From assembly GCA_050302475.1 (NCBI GenBank), contig JBNLBF010000009.1, forward strand, positions 36,156 through 100,155: a DNA stretch of 64,000 nt, in the 5' to 3' direction. The translations under genes and the position numbers were made by a program. Under the pieces are notes generated by a model. It was not told the DNA's origin, did not search any database, and worked only from the letters and a program-made list of their open reading frames with translations. The stretch comes from NORP23 sp050302475. GTDB taxonomy: Bacteria; Pseudomonadota; Alphaproteobacteria; Rhodobacterales; Rhodobacteraceae. Within the stretch, counting starts at the first letter, position 1; the number at the start of each line of letters is the position of its first letter. Below, one piece after another: positions 42,546 to 51,226 of this stretch.

Positions 42546-42917
42546 ATGAAATTCCTGTTGCAACTGTTGATCTGGTGGAAGGGGCAATCCCTTGGCACAC
42601 GGCTATTCACCTGGCGCAAAGGTGAATTGGTTGGCGAGGACGATCAGGGTAACAAATTCTACCAGTCCAAAGCCGGCAAACGGTGGGTTATCTTTGCTGA
42701 TGAAATCGAGGCGTCAAAAATCTCGCCTGATTGGCACGGATGGCTGCACCATACATTTGACGAAAACCCGGCCACGGCGCCTCTTGCGCATAAGCCTTGG
42801 GAAAAACCTTACATTGAAAATCAGACAGGTACCGTAAATGCGTATCATCCGCCGGGTAGCCTGTTGAAACCTGATCCCAAACCCATGCGGGATTACGAGG
42901 CCTGGCAGCCCGAGTAA
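42546..42917 (+). CDS. NADH:ubiquinone oxidoreductase NDUFA12 family protein
   Basis: A 123-residue homologue of the complex I accessory subunit NDUFA12 (B17.2 / 17.2 kDa), found in alphaproteobacteria and mitochondria but not in E. coli. Typical segments are WWKGQSLGTRLFTWRKGELVGEDDQGNKFY, KRWVIF, PDWHGWLHH and the proline-rich end. It has no membrane helix and should sit on the cytosolic side of complex I. The ATG at 42546 is preferred over 42519. The nuo operon is not in the window. Confidence 0.93.
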   Translation: MKFLLQLLIWWKGQSLGTRLFTWRKGELVGEDDQGNKFYQSKAGKRWVIFADEIEASKISPDWHGWLHHTFDENPATAPLAHKPWEKPYIENQTGTVNAYHPPGSLLKPDPKPMRDYEAWQPE

Positions 42918-42926
42918 GAGGCCTAA

Positions 42927-43382
42927 ATGGCAAGCAATGCAGCAGAAACAATTGTCGGAGGCGTGGTAATGGCCGCGGCCGCTGGTTTCCTGTGGTTTGC
43001 CGCCCAAAGCACTTCTTTCAGCGCCGGTGTCGACCAATATCCGCTATATGCGCGGTTTCAGTCCGTTTCCGGCGTAAGTGTTGGCACCGATGTCCGTTTG
43101 GCCGGTGTCAAAGTCGGAACCCTGACACAAATTGATCTTGATCCCGAAACCTATCAGGCCATTGCGGAAGTTTCGATTGATGATGATATTCTGATCCCGG
43201 ATGATGCAGATATCAAGGTGGCCTCGGACGGTTTGCTCGGCAACAGTTATCTGGAAATCACCGCAGGGGGATCGCCATTTATGATGGAAGCGGGGGACGA
43301 GTTTTTCCTAACGCAGGGCTCTATCAGCCTGATCAATCTTTTGATGAAGTTCGTGACGCAAGATGCTGAAGACACTAATTAA
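42927..43382 (+). CDS. mlaD: MlaD-family phospholipid transport protein
   Basis: A 151-residue protein with one N-terminal membrane helix (IVGGVVMAAAAGFLWFAA) and an MCE domain (about residues 38-120: YARFQSVSGVSVGTDVRLAGVKVGTLTQIDL, DDADIKVASDGLLGNSYLEI). It forms the periplasmic ring of the Mla ABC transporter that keeps outer-membrane lipid asymmetry. The permease and ATPase genes are not adjacent. The 3' end overlaps the DUF2155 gene by 20 bases. Confidence 0.92.
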   Translation: MASNAAETIVGGVVMAAAAGFLWFAAQSTSFSAGVDQYPLYARFQSVSGVSVGTDVRLAGVKVGTLTQIDLDPETYQAIAEVSIDDDILIPDDADIKVASDGLLGNSYLEITAGGSPFMMEAGDEFFLTQGSISLINLLMKFVTQDAEDTN

Positions 43383-43824
43383 AACGATATTCGCTGTGCT
43401 GGTAGCGCTCCCCGCCATGGGGCAATCCCTGTTGGAGGAACTGCCCGACGATACCGAAATCATTCTTCAGGATCTTGGGTCGTCCACACCAACACCTTAT
43501 CAAATCGAAGAAGTTCAGCCGCCTATGTCCGACGAAGCGGATATAGCGGTGTTGAAAGGGTTGGATCGCCTGAATGACACGGTGAAGGAATTCCAGATTT
43601 CAGTCGGCGAAACGATACGTTTTGAGCGCCTTGAAATCTCTCTGGAACAATGCCGGTATCCGCAAGGCGACATTGACCGGGACGCTTTTGCCCTCTTAAC
43701 GATCCGCGATGTCCGCGAAATGGAACCGCGATTTCACGGCTGGATGTTCGCCTCCAGTCCGGCCTTGTCCGCACTGGATCACCACCGTTACGACGTCTGG
43801 GTGCTGAGTTGCCAAAGCTCCTGA
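43363..43824 (+). CDS. Secreted DUF2155-family protein
   Basis: A 153-residue protein with a signal peptide (about residues 1-21, ending near AMGQS) and a DUF2155-like C-terminal domain: VLKGLDRLNDTVKEFQISVGETIRFERLEI, then EQCRYPQG, AFALLTIRD and FHGWMFASSPALSALDHHRYDVWVLSC. Two conserved cysteines may form a disulfide. The family commonly accompanies NDUFA12 and mlaD in alphaproteobacteria. Function unknown; periplasmic. It converges with aat and overlaps it by 37 bases. Confidence 0.85.
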   Translation: MLKTLIKTIFAVLVALPAMGQSLLEELPDDTEIILQDLGSSTPTPYQIEEVQPPMSDEADIAVLKGLDRLNDTVKEFQISVGETIRFERLEISLEQCRYPQGDIDRDAFALLTIRDVREMEPRFHGWMFASSPALSALDHHRYDVWVLSCQSS

Positions 43825-44465
43825 GGACCCACGTCTTCTAACGCATAAAAATCAGCCGTCGTTTCAAGCGCATCTGCCAACAACTTGTGATATTCCGCCC
43901 GAGGCACCTCAATCCCGCCTAAGGAGGCAAGATGATCGGTGAGGAACTGCGTATCAAACAGCTTATATCCCCCAGCATTTAACCGTGCCGTTAGCGCTAA
44001 AAGCGCGAGCTTGGACCCATCCGTTTCCCGAGAGAACATGCTCTCCCCAAAAAATGCAGCGCCTAAGCTGATCCCGTAAACACCACCGATCAATTGATCG
44101 TTGCGCCAAACCTCCACCGAGTGCGCAAAACCAATTTTATAGAGATGTGTGTAAAGCTGCAGGATCGTATCATTGATCCAGGTCGTCTCGCGGTCCGCAC
44201 AATGGCGCATCACCTGTTCGAAACAGACATTGACCGTGAACTTATAGGTGCCGGTAAATAGGCGTTTTTTCAGGCTTCGTGAGACGTGAAACCCATCCAA
44301 GGGGATAATCCCGCGAAGCTCAGGATCAACCCAGAAGATTTCCGGATCATCAGCGCTTTCAGACATAGGAAATATCCCCGCGCAATAAGCGCGAAGCAAC
44401 ATTTCCGGGGTCAGGATTTGATCAGCTATGGCTTTCCAACCAATGTTCCAGCCAGTGAATATCAT
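43788..44465 (-). CDS. aat: Leucyl/phenylalanyl-tRNA-protein transferase
   Basis: Adds Leu or Phe to proteins with N-terminal Lys/Arg, marking them for ClpAPS degradation. Family motifs are LLRAYCAGIFPMSE, WVDPELRGIIPLDGFHVSRSLKK, LYKIGFAHSVEVW and LIGGVYGISLGAAFFGESMFS. The ATG at 44465 gives 225 residues but lies 44 bases inside the 3' end of accC. The region before LTPEMLL is not obviously homologous, and no ATG lies between, so an alternative ATA or ATT start nearer 44424 cannot be excluded. It is downstream of accBC on the same strand. Confidence 0.9.
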   Translation of the reverse strand: MIFTGWNIGWKAIADQILTPEMLLRAYCAGIFPMSESADDPEIFWVDPELRGIIPLDGFHVSRSLKKRLFTGTYKFTVNVCFEQVMRHCADRETTWINDTILQLYTHLYKIGFAHSVEVWRNDQLIGGVYGISLGAAFFGESMFSRETDGSKLALLALTARLNAGGYKLFDTQFLTDHLASLGGIEVPRAEYHKLLADALETTADFYALEDVGPQELWQLSTQTS

Positions 44466-45765
44466 AATTGCCGGTGTGAATGTCTTCGGCTTCCAGCAAC
44501 ATGTGGAACAGCGGCACCGTGGTGTCGATTCCGTCCAACACCAACTCATCTAGTGCGCGGCGCAGGCGCGCCAGCGCTGCCGGACGATCCGGAGCCTCGA
44601 CAATCAGTTTGGCGATCAGGCTGTCGTAATAGGGAGGAATTGAGTAGCCATCATACATGTGGCTGTCCATCCGCACACCCAACCCACCGGGAGCATGAAA
44701 CTGCGTGACCTTCCCCGGAGAGGGACGGAATTCCGGAACTTTCTCCGCATTGATACGACACTCGATCGCATGACCCTTGGGGATCATATCCTCTTGCTTG
44801 AAGGACAGTTCCTCGCCCGCAGCAACGCGGATTTGTTCACGGACCAGATCAACGCCATAGACGGCTTCGGTGACAGGATGTTCAACCTGCAGCCGCGTGT
44901 TCATTTCGATGAAATAAAACTCGCCATTTTCAAAGAGGAATTCGATGGTTCCCGCTCCGGCGTAATTAATCGCCGCAACCGCGTCGGCACAGGTTTTGCC
45001 GATCTTGTCGCGCGTTTCCTGATCAATGACCGGCGAGGGCGCTTCTTCGAATACTTTTTGGTGACGGCGTTGCAGGGAACAGTCGCGCTCGCCAAGATGG
45101 ACGGCTTTACCTTTGCCGTCCCCAAACACCTGCACCTCGATATGGCGGGGCAGGGTGAGGTATTTTTCGATATAGACTTCGTCATTCCCGAACGCAGCTT
45201 TCGCCTCGGAGCGTGCGGTTGAAAACGCCATCTCCAGCTCAGCCGCGGTTTTCGCCAGTTTCATACCACGGCCACCACCTCCGGCGGTTGCCTTGACGAT
45301 GACCGGATAGCCCATCTCGTCAGCAACTTTCCTCGCCGCTGCCAGATTCGCCACCCCACCATCGGATCCCGGCACGCAGGGCACACCGAGGTTTTTCATC
45401 GTGTCCTTGGCGGTGATCTTGTCGCCCATCATGTTGATGTGATCTGCGGTTGGCCCGATAAAGGTCAGCCCGTGATCCTGCACAACCTGCACAAACGCGG
45501 CATTTTCCGACAGAAAGCCATAGCCGGGATGGATGGCTTCGGCCCCCGTGATCTCGCAAGCCGAGATGATGGAGGGGATATTCAGATAGCTTTTGGTGCT
45601 GGATGGCGGTCCGATACACACGCTTTCGTCTGCCATGCGCACATGCATAGCATCGGAATCAGCGGTGGAATGCACTGCAACCGAACCGATTCCCATTTCC
45701 TTACAGGCACGAATGACGCGAAGCGCAATTTCGCCGCGGTTTGCGATTAGGATTTTTTTGAACAT
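44422..45765 (-). CDS. accC: Acetyl-CoA carboxylase biotin carboxylase subunit
   Basis: Carboxylates biotin on AccB using ATP and bicarbonate, the first half-reaction of malonyl-CoA formation. The 447-residue protein starts MFKKILIANRGEIALRVIRA; the ATP-grasp domain has KATAGGGGRGMK, HIEVQVFGD and FIEMNTRLQVEHPVTE. The ATG at 45765 is preferred to an upstream start that overlaps accB. It lies 13 bases after accB, the usual accBC order. Confidence 0.97.
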   Translation of the reverse strand: MFKKILIANRGEIALRVIRACKEMGIGSVAVHSTADSDAMHVRMADESVCIGPPSSTKSYLNIPSIISACEITGAEAIHPGYGFLSENAAFVQVVQDHGLTFIGPTADHINMMGDKITAKDTMKNLGVPCVPGSDGGVANLAAARKVADEMGYPVIVKATAGGGGRGMKLAKTAAELEMAFSTARSEAKAAFGNDEVYIEKYLTLPRHIEVQVFGDGKGKAVHLGERDCSLQRRHQKVFEEAPSPVIDQETRDKIGKTCADAVAAINYAGAGTIEFLFENGEFYFIEMNTRLQVEHPVTEAVYGVDLVREQIRVAAGEELSFKQEDMIPKGHAIECRINAEKVPEFRPSPGKVTQFHAPGGLGVRMDSHMYDGYSIPPYYDSLIAKLIVEAPDRPAALARLRRALDELVLDGIDTTVPLFHMLLEAEDIHTGNYDIHWLEHWLESHS

Positions 45766-45778
45766 GGCGAGCCTCGCC

Positions 45779-46291
45779 TTATTCGATAATGACGAGCGGG
45801 TCGCCAAATTCGACAGGGGATCCGTCATCGACCAGAATACGGGACACTTTGCCCGATTTCGTGGCCGGAATCTGGTTCATGGTTTTCATGGCTTCAACAA
45901 TCAGCAAGGTCTGCCCTTCGGAGACGCTGTCACCCACGGAAACAAATGCCGGTGCACCGGGTTCAGGGGACAGATAAGCCGTCCCGACCATCGGTGAGGT
46001 CACGGCACCGGGATGCTGCGATGGATCGCCACCGGTCGAGTCGCCGTCTGCAGCTGCCGCAGGGGCAGAACTGGGGGCCGCGGGGGCGGCCGGTGCGGCA
46101 GGCGCTGCCGGAACGGCAACCTGAACCGGCGCGGATGCGGCCTGCAATTGGCGGGCGACACGGACATTCAGGACATTGTCCTTGCCATATTCGCGCACCA
46201 CTTCGATTTCTGTCAGTTCATTGGTTTTCAGCAAGCTCGCAAGAGCCTCGATAAACGCGACGTCGGAATCGTGATTTTTTTCGCCCATCAT
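45779..46291 (-). CDS. accB: Acetyl-CoA carboxylase biotin carboxyl carrier protein
   Basis: A 170-residue carrier of the biotin prosthetic group. The C-terminal biotinyl domain has EAMKTMN with the biotinylated Lys136. An N-terminal helical region (residues 1-50) is joined by an Ala/Pro-rich linker (APAAPAAPAAPSSAP), normal for AccB. Two adjacent ATGs occur at 46291 and 46288; the AGGGA ribosome site touches the first, so the second is equally possible. It is followed by accC. Confidence 0.96.
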   Translation of the reverse strand: MMGEKNHDSDVAFIEALASLLKTNELTEIEVVREYGKDNVLNVRVARQLQAASAPVQVAVPAAPAAPAAPAAPSSAPAAAADGDSTGGDPSQHPGAVTSPMVGTAYLSPEPGAPAFVSVGDSVSEGQTLLIVEAMKTMNQIPATKSGKVSRILVDDGSPVEFGDPLVIIE

Positions 46292-46374
46292 TCCCTCGGT
46301 GTTTCGGTTATCCCGGTATGTTCTTCTGGAATCGCTTATACGCGGAAGTCACCGGCGATGAAAGGCAGGATACG

Positions 46375-47115
46375 TCAGAGATTGGCTCGAACGTCATCAA
46401 CCATCTGCTGCATCAACTCTTGAGGAATGAAACCACGGATCATTTCCGGCCCAATGACAAATGTCGGCGTGCCGGTGATCTGCATCTGCTGCGCCAGACC
46501 ATGGTTTTTGGCGATGATCTGGTTGACCACCTCGTCGTTCATCTGGGACAGCATCTGATCGGCATCTGCCCCGGCTTCGTGCGCCAGCTCTGCCAGAACG
46601 ATCTCGTTAATGGGGCCGTTATGCTCCATCAGCAGATCGCTGAAGGTTTTATAGCTATCGCGCTGATAGGCGAGGATCGCCGTCGCCGCGCGGGATGCCA
46701 TCGTGGAATCCGCCCCGAGGATTGGGAACTCTTTAACGACCAAACGGATATCGTCGTTACTCTCCAGGATCGCCTGCACGGCGGGGTGCGAGCGTTTGCA
46801 GTATCCGCACCGATAATCCAGAAATTCAACAATGGTGATTGCGCCATCGGGATTTCCCGCGACGTAAGAATAGCCATCATCTGTCAGGTCCTGTGAAAAC
46901 GCTTCGACCAACCGACGGTCATTTTCAGCCGAGGCCATTGCCTGGCGTTCTTCAAGCACCTGAATGGCTTCCAGTATGACTTCGGGATTATCCAGCAGAT
47001 ATTCCCGGACTTCGGCACGAAAAGCTTCCCGTTCCGCGTCGGTCATATTTTCAAGACCCTGGGCACTCGAAACCGTTGCGATGGCGCTAAAAATCAGGAC
47101 GAGGAGCTTTTTCAT
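46375..47115 (-). CDS. DsbA-family thiol:disulfide interchange protein (Com1-like)
   Basis: A 246-residue periplasmic thioredoxin-fold oxidoreductase. It has a signal peptide (MKKLLVLIFSAIATVSSAQG), a helical N-terminal segment with the pattern REYLLDNPEVILEAIQVLE, and the active site CGYC (Cys103-Cys106). The cis-proline region GTPTFVIG follows near residue 217. The layout matches the BcfH/Com1-type DsbA proteins rather than classical DsbA. The ATG at 47115 has a GGAA six bases upstream. It is divergent from the aminotransferase gene. Confidence 0.92.
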   Translation of the reverse strand: MKKLLVLIFSAIATVSSAQGLENMTDAEREAFRAEVREYLLDNPEVILEAIQVLEERQAMASAENDRRLVEAFSQDLTDDGYSYVAGNPDGAITIVEFLDYRCGYCKRSHPAVQAILESNDDIRLVVKEFPILGADSTMASRAATAILAYQRDSYKTFSDLLMEHNGPINEIVLAELAHEAGADADQMLSQMNDEVVNQIIAKNHGLAQQMQITGTPTFVIGPEMIRGFIPQELMQQMVDDVRANL

Positions 47116-47187
47116 AATCATTTCCATATTGATCTTTCGGGTGTGGTATCTGACAAACCCATCAAGGTCCATGGTAGGAGATGTCAC

Positions 47188-48333
47188 ATGCGCGTTTCAA
47201 GACGAAGCGAGGTCGATCCCTTCATTGTGATGGATGTAATGGAATCGGCCCGCATCGAAGAGCAAAAGGGACGCGACATCATTCATATGGAGGTCGGCCA
47301 GCCCGGCACCGGCGCGCCGAAAGGGGCGGTTAAGGCATTAACCGCCGCCATGCAGGAGGATGCACTGGGATACACGGTTGCCCTCGGTCTGCCTGCCTTG
47401 CGGGACCGTATCGCGCAGCTTTACAAGGATTGGTACGGTGTCAACGTGTCGCCATCCCGGATTGTCGTGACCGCCGGGTCGTCAGCGGCGTTTCAACTGG
47501 CTTTCATCAGCCTCTTTGACGCGGGTGAGCGGGTGGCCATCGGCGATCCGGGATATCCGTCATATCGCAACATCCTGAAGGCGTTGAGTCTGACACCAGT
47601 GGGAATACAGACCTCGCCCGATGGACGGTTTCAGCCGCAGGTGCAGGAATTGCCCAACGATTTGAACGGATTGCTGGTCGCCAGCCCTGCAAACCCGACC
47701 GGAACGATGTTGGGATATGAGGAACTTAAAGCCCTGATTGATCATTGCCAGTCCCGCGATGTGGCTTTCATTTCGGACGAGATTTATCACGGGATAGAAT
47801 ATGGTCGCAAAGCGGTCACCGCGCTGGAAATTAGTGATGACGTCTATGTCATAAACAGTTTTTCGAAATATTTTTCGATGACCGGTTGGCGGATCGGCTG
47901 GATGGTTGTTCCCGAAGGCCATGTACGCCGGGTCGAGCGGTTGGCACAAAACCTGTTCATCTGTGCCCCGCACGCCGCACAAGTGGCGGCATTGGCGGCG
48001 TTGGATTGTGACACGGAACTGCAGGAAAATATCGCGGTTTACACAAAAAACCGCGAGTTACTTTTGGCGGAACTACCCAAAGCCGGATTCAGTGACATCG
48101 CCCCGCCGGACGGCGCGTTCTACATCTATGCGGATGTGTCAGACATAACGAATGACAGCGTCTCGCTCTGTAGCGAAATCCTGTTGGAAGCCGGCGTTTC
48201 CGTCACACCCGGGGTCGATTTTGATCCCGTCCGTGGACACCAGACGCTGCGGTTTTCGTACGCGCGATCCCATGCGGATATTATCGAAGGGGTGCGCCGT
48301 CTTCAGGAATGGCACAGAAAAAAGGCTCCTTAA
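47188..48333 (+). CDS. Pyridoxal-phosphate-dependent aminotransferase (class I/II)
   Basis: A 381-residue fold-type I aminotransferase. PLP-site residues are visible: GSSAAFQLA (phosphate loop), PANPTG, SDEIYHGIEY and the Schiff-base Lys227 in NSFSKYFSMTGWRIGW. The ATG at 47188 follows TAGGAG eight bases upstream. The sequence resembles aspartate/valine-pyruvate type transaminases, but the substrate cannot be fixed. A hairpin at 48324-48340 overlaps its stop and serves both it and rne. Confidence 0.9.
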   Translation: MRVSRRSEVDPFIVMDVMESARIEEQKGRDIIHMEVGQPGTGAPKGAVKALTAAMQEDALGYTVALGLPALRDRIAQLYKDWYGVNVSPSRIVVTAGSSAAFQLAFISLFDAGERVAIGDPGYPSYRNILKALSLTPVGIQTSPDGRFQPQVQELPNDLNGLLVASPANPTGTMLGYEELKALIDHCQSRDVAFISDEIYHGIEYGRKAVTALEISDDVYVINSFSKYFSMTGWRIGWMVVPEGHVRRVERLAQNLFICAPHAAQVAALAALDCDTELQENIAVYTKNRELLLAELPKAGFSDIAPPDGAFYIYADVSDITNDSVSLCSEILLEAGVSVTPGVDFDPVRGHQTLRFSYARSHADIIEGVRRLQEWHRKKAP

Positions 48334-48343
48334 CGGAGCCTTT
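48324..48343. terminator. Bidirectional terminator between the aminotransferase gene and rne
   Basis: GGCTCC-TTAAC-GGAGCC with flanking AAA/TTT forms a 9-bp stem between convergent genes, spanning the aminotransferase stop codon. TTTCTCTTAT follows on the plus side, and an A-rich stretch reads as T-rich for the minus-strand rne transcript. Confidence 0.85.
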
Positions 48344-48346
48344 CTC

Positions 48347-50740
48347 TTATCTCGACCACCAACCGGTACGTTTTGGACCGGCAGGTTCTTCCTGCGCCTG
48401 TTCAGGGGCAGGTTTGGGCGGCTTTTCCGCCACCGGTTTTTTGGGTGAAGGTTCCGGTTCTTTCACCGGGGGTTCCGGTTCGGCTTTCGGCGCTTCCGGT
48501 TCCGCTTCGGCTACCTTTGGATCTTCCTTAGGCGCTTCTTCTGTCTTCGCCTTTGTTGTCCGGGGCTTCCTGGCGGGTTTCGGTTTTTCGGCGGCTTCCT
48601 CTTTAGCCTCAGGCACATCGACCGGGCCAGAATCCTCAGGCTCAGGCTCTCTGACTTCACCCAATGGCGAGTCATTGGAATTGTCCTGATTGTCCTGCGT
48701 GGAATTCGAATCTGACGCCTGAGTGTTCCGCCCCTTGCCGCCGCGCTTACGACGCCGGCGTTTTTTCTTGGGGGTCCCATCTTCGTTTGTTTCCGGCGCG
48801 GGATCATCCTCGTTGGATGTCGGTGCGTCCTCACCGGTGTTATATTCCACGTCTATCGTTGCCAAGGCTTCGACTTCCGGGACGATACGGGTCGCCGTTT
48901 TCAGTCGTTCAACACGGTATTCCGGGCTGATCAGGCTGGCATCTGCTTCGATCCGGACAGACAGGCCAAATCGACTTTCTATCATCGCCACACGTTCGCG
49001 TTTCTGGTTCAGCATATAATTCGCCACCTCAATCGGGGCGCTGACCAGAACTTCTTTGCAACGACGACGAACGCCTTCCTCTTCCAGTTCACGCAAAATG
49101 GCGAGCGACATGGAATCGTTCGACCGCGTGATCCCGGTGCCATGACAATGCGGGCAGGGCTGGGTGGAGGCTTCCAACATCCCCGGACGCAGGCGCTGAC
49201 GCGACATTTCCAGCAAACCAAAACTGGAAATGCGTCCGATCTGTATGCGCGCCCGATCCGTTTTCAGCTTGTCCTTCAACTTGCGCTCAACGGCGGAATT
49301 GTTTTTCCGCTCGTCCATATCGATGAAGTCGATCACGATCAGTCCGGCAAGGTCACGCAGACGCAACTGGCGGGCAATTTCTTCTGCCGCCTCAAGGTTG
49401 GTTTTGCGTGCCGTTTCTTCGATGGAGCTTTCCTTCGTTGCCCGGCCAGAGTTCACATCAATGGCCACTAGGGCCTCGGTGACGCCAATCACGATGTAAC
49501 CACCGGATTTCAGCTGTACCGTCGGATTGAACATACCGGCGAGGTAATTTTCCACCTGAAAACGCGCGAAAAGCGGCATAACAGCTTTATATTGCTTAAC
49601 ATTTTTCGCGTGCGAAGGCATGAGCATCTTCATGTATTCCTTCGCCTCGCGATAGCCGCGTTCGCCATCAATCAGGATTTCATCAATGTCCGCATTATAA
49701 AGATCGCGGATCGAGCGTTTGATCAGGCTGCCTTCTTCATAAATATGTGTCGGTGCGGTGGATTTCAGGGTCAGATCGCGGATTTGTTCCCACTGCCGCA
49801 GCAGATATTCATAGTCACGCTTGATTTCGGTTTTTGTGCGCTGCGCCCCGGCGGTCCGGACAATCAGCCCTGCACCTTGCGGGACCTCTATCGTATTGGC
49901 GATATCTTTCAGCTTTTTTCGGTCATTCACATTGGTGATTTTACGGCTGATCCCGCCACCGCGGGCGGTGTTTGGCATCAACACACAATAGCGTCCGGCA
50001 AGGGACAGATAGGTGGTCAATGCCGCGCCTTTGTTGCCACGCTCTTCTTTAACAACCTGTACCAGCAGGACCTGACGGACCTTGATGACTTCTTGAATTT
50101 TGTACCGACGGGGACGGGGTTTGCGGGGGCGCACCTCTTCCATCACATCTTCTGGCTCGCTGACCGATTCTGCTTCGTTGGGCGATGCGTCGTCGGAATC
50201 TTCGTCTGAAGCGGAATCATCGCTGGAGTCCGGATCTGCATCCGCCTCCGCAGTCTGGTCTTCGGCATGTGCCGAGTCTTCTTTATCCTCAGCAGAGGCG
50301 TCTTCGGCACTTTCCTCTGTCGCGGAGTCCAACTCTTCGGTGACGACATCTTCCTCACCAAGATCCGTTTTTGCCGCGCGTGAAATCTTGCGTTTTGATC
50401 GGGAAGAGGATTTTTTCTCGGCCTCTTCCTCTTCTTGCTTCTGACGTTCCACCTCTGCGGCTTCTTCGTCGATCAGCGCCTGTCGGTCGGCGGCCGGGAT
50501 TTGGTAATAGTCCGGATGAATTTCATTAAAGGCCAGGAATCCATGGCGATTTCCGCCGTAATCGACGAACGCTGCCTGCAGGGACGGTTCAACCCTTGTA
50601 ACCTTTGCAAGATAGATATTGCCAGCAAGCTGGCGTTTGTTCACGGATTCAAAATCAAACTCGTCGACCTTGTTTCCCTCAACCACCACAACGCGGGTTT
50701 CCTCCGCGTGGGTGGCATCGATAAGCATTTTCTTAGACAT
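48347..50740 (-). CDS. rne: Ribonuclease E
   Basis: Main endonuclease for mRNA decay and rRNA processing; 797 residues. The S1 RNA-binding domain (from residue 37) is split by a very acidic, Lys/Arg-flanked insertion at about residues 91-213, a common alphaproteobacterial feature. The catalytic domain has VAIDVNSGRATKESS and VIDFIDMD with the metal-binding aspartates, and the zinc-link CPHCHG. The C-terminal tail (after residue 640) is low-complexity, rich in Glu, Pro and Lys, and likely the scaffold for degradosome partners. A 486-base upstream region may carry an autoregulatory leader. Confidence 0.96.
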   Translation of the reverse strand: MSKKMLIDATHAEETRVVVVEGNKVDEFDFESVNKRQLAGNIYLAKVTRVEPSLQAAFVDYGGNRHGFLAFNEIHPDYYQIPAADRQALIDEEAAEVERQKQEEEEAEKKSSSRSKRKISRAAKTDLGEEDVVTEELDSATEESAEDASAEDKEDSAHAEDQTAEADADPDSSDDSASDEDSDDASPNEAESVSEPEDVMEEVRPRKPRPRRYKIQEVIKVRQVLLVQVVKEERGNKGAALTTYLSLAGRYCVLMPNTARGGGISRKITNVNDRKKLKDIANTIEVPQGAGLIVRTAGAQRTKTEIKRDYEYLLRQWEQIRDLTLKSTAPTHIYEEGSLIKRSIRDLYNADIDEILIDGERGYREAKEYMKMLMPSHAKNVKQYKAVMPLFARFQVENYLAGMFNPTVQLKSGGYIVIGVTEALVAIDVNSGRATKESSIEETARKTNLEAAEEIARQLRLRDLAGLIVIDFIDMDERKNNSAVERKLKDKLKTDRARIQIGRISSFGLLEMSRQRLRPGMLEASTQPCPHCHGTGITRSNDSMSLAILRELEEEGVRRRCKEVLVSAPIEVANYMLNQKRERVAMIESRFGLSVRIEADASLISPEYRVERLKTATRIVPEVEALATIDVEYNTGEDAPTSNEDDPAPETNEDGTPKKKRRRRKRGGKGRNTQASDSNSTQDNQDNSNDSPLGEVREPEPEDSGPVDVPEAKEEAAEKPKPARKPRTTKAKTEEAPKEDPKVAEAEPEAPKAEPEPPVKEPEPSPKKPVAEKPPKPAPEQAQEEPAGPKRTGWWSR

Positions 50741-50765
50741 GTAGACTTTCTGTTACGACCAGAAA

Positions 50766-50790
50766 AACCACCGGAAATACGCCGGTGGTT
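50766..50790 (-). promoter_or_regulatory. Hairpin in the rne 5' leader
   Basis: AACCACCGG and CCGGTGGTT form a perfect 9-bp stem with a 7-base loop, 25 bases upstream of the rne ATG on the minus strand. It could be an RNase E self-cleavage or control element of the leader; no T tract marks it as a terminator. Confidence 0.45.
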
Positions 50791-51168
50791 CAGGGTCGTT
50801 TCACATTGTTGGGGATGGGAACGGGAAACAGCTGATGCCGCAGAAGAGTCACCTCTGCTGTGATCTATAACTGTTTCAACGCGTTTCATCGCGGTTATAT
50901 CCTTAGCGCGTCTAAGCGCCTGATGTTTGAGCTGCGCCTCACGACACAGGATTGCGGGTGGCGCATCGCGCCTGTCCGGGGGTGGGGGCTATAATCTGCC
51001 TATCGCGCCACATCCGGACGAAACTCTTCACCGTCGGCATTGCCGCTCGGTAGTCTTTTATAGACATGAGATTGCACCTAATACAATCTGTTTCGTTTTG
51101 TAAGGGTAATACGCAGAAAGTTTTTCTGCGCGATATGGGCAAAAGACTGCTATACAAAGAATGGTGTT

Positions 51169-51197
51169 TTGACCTGAATTGGTCACTATCTTATACG
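51169..51197 (+). promoter_or_regulatory. Sigma-70-type promoter of mrcA
   Basis: TTGACC at 51169-51174 and TATACG at 51192-51197 are separated by exactly 17 bases. The predicted start of transcription is about 25 bases upstream of the mrcA ATG at 51227. Confidence 0.6.
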
Positions 51198-51226
51198 GGC
51201 AGGACTTTTGTAACTTCGAGTCGAGA

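Larger units (their letters stand above)
50741..51226. other. Divergent rne / mrcA intergenic region
   Basis: No convincing gene is present in these 486 bases. Features seen: a 9-bp hairpin at 50766-50790 in the rne leader, a CTTAG-CGCGT-CTAAG inverted repeat at 50902-50916, an 8-bp hairpin CGCAGAAA/TTTCTGCG at 51112-51130, and a sigma-70-like promoter for mrcA at 51169-51197. A long rne leader is known to matter for RNase E self-control in other bacteria; whether this one does so is inference. Confidence 0.6.

Noticed and set aside
50641..50889. Minus-strand 82-codon frame upstream of rne
   Set aside because: It overlaps the rne start and leader, has no good ribosome site, and its product resembles no protein family.
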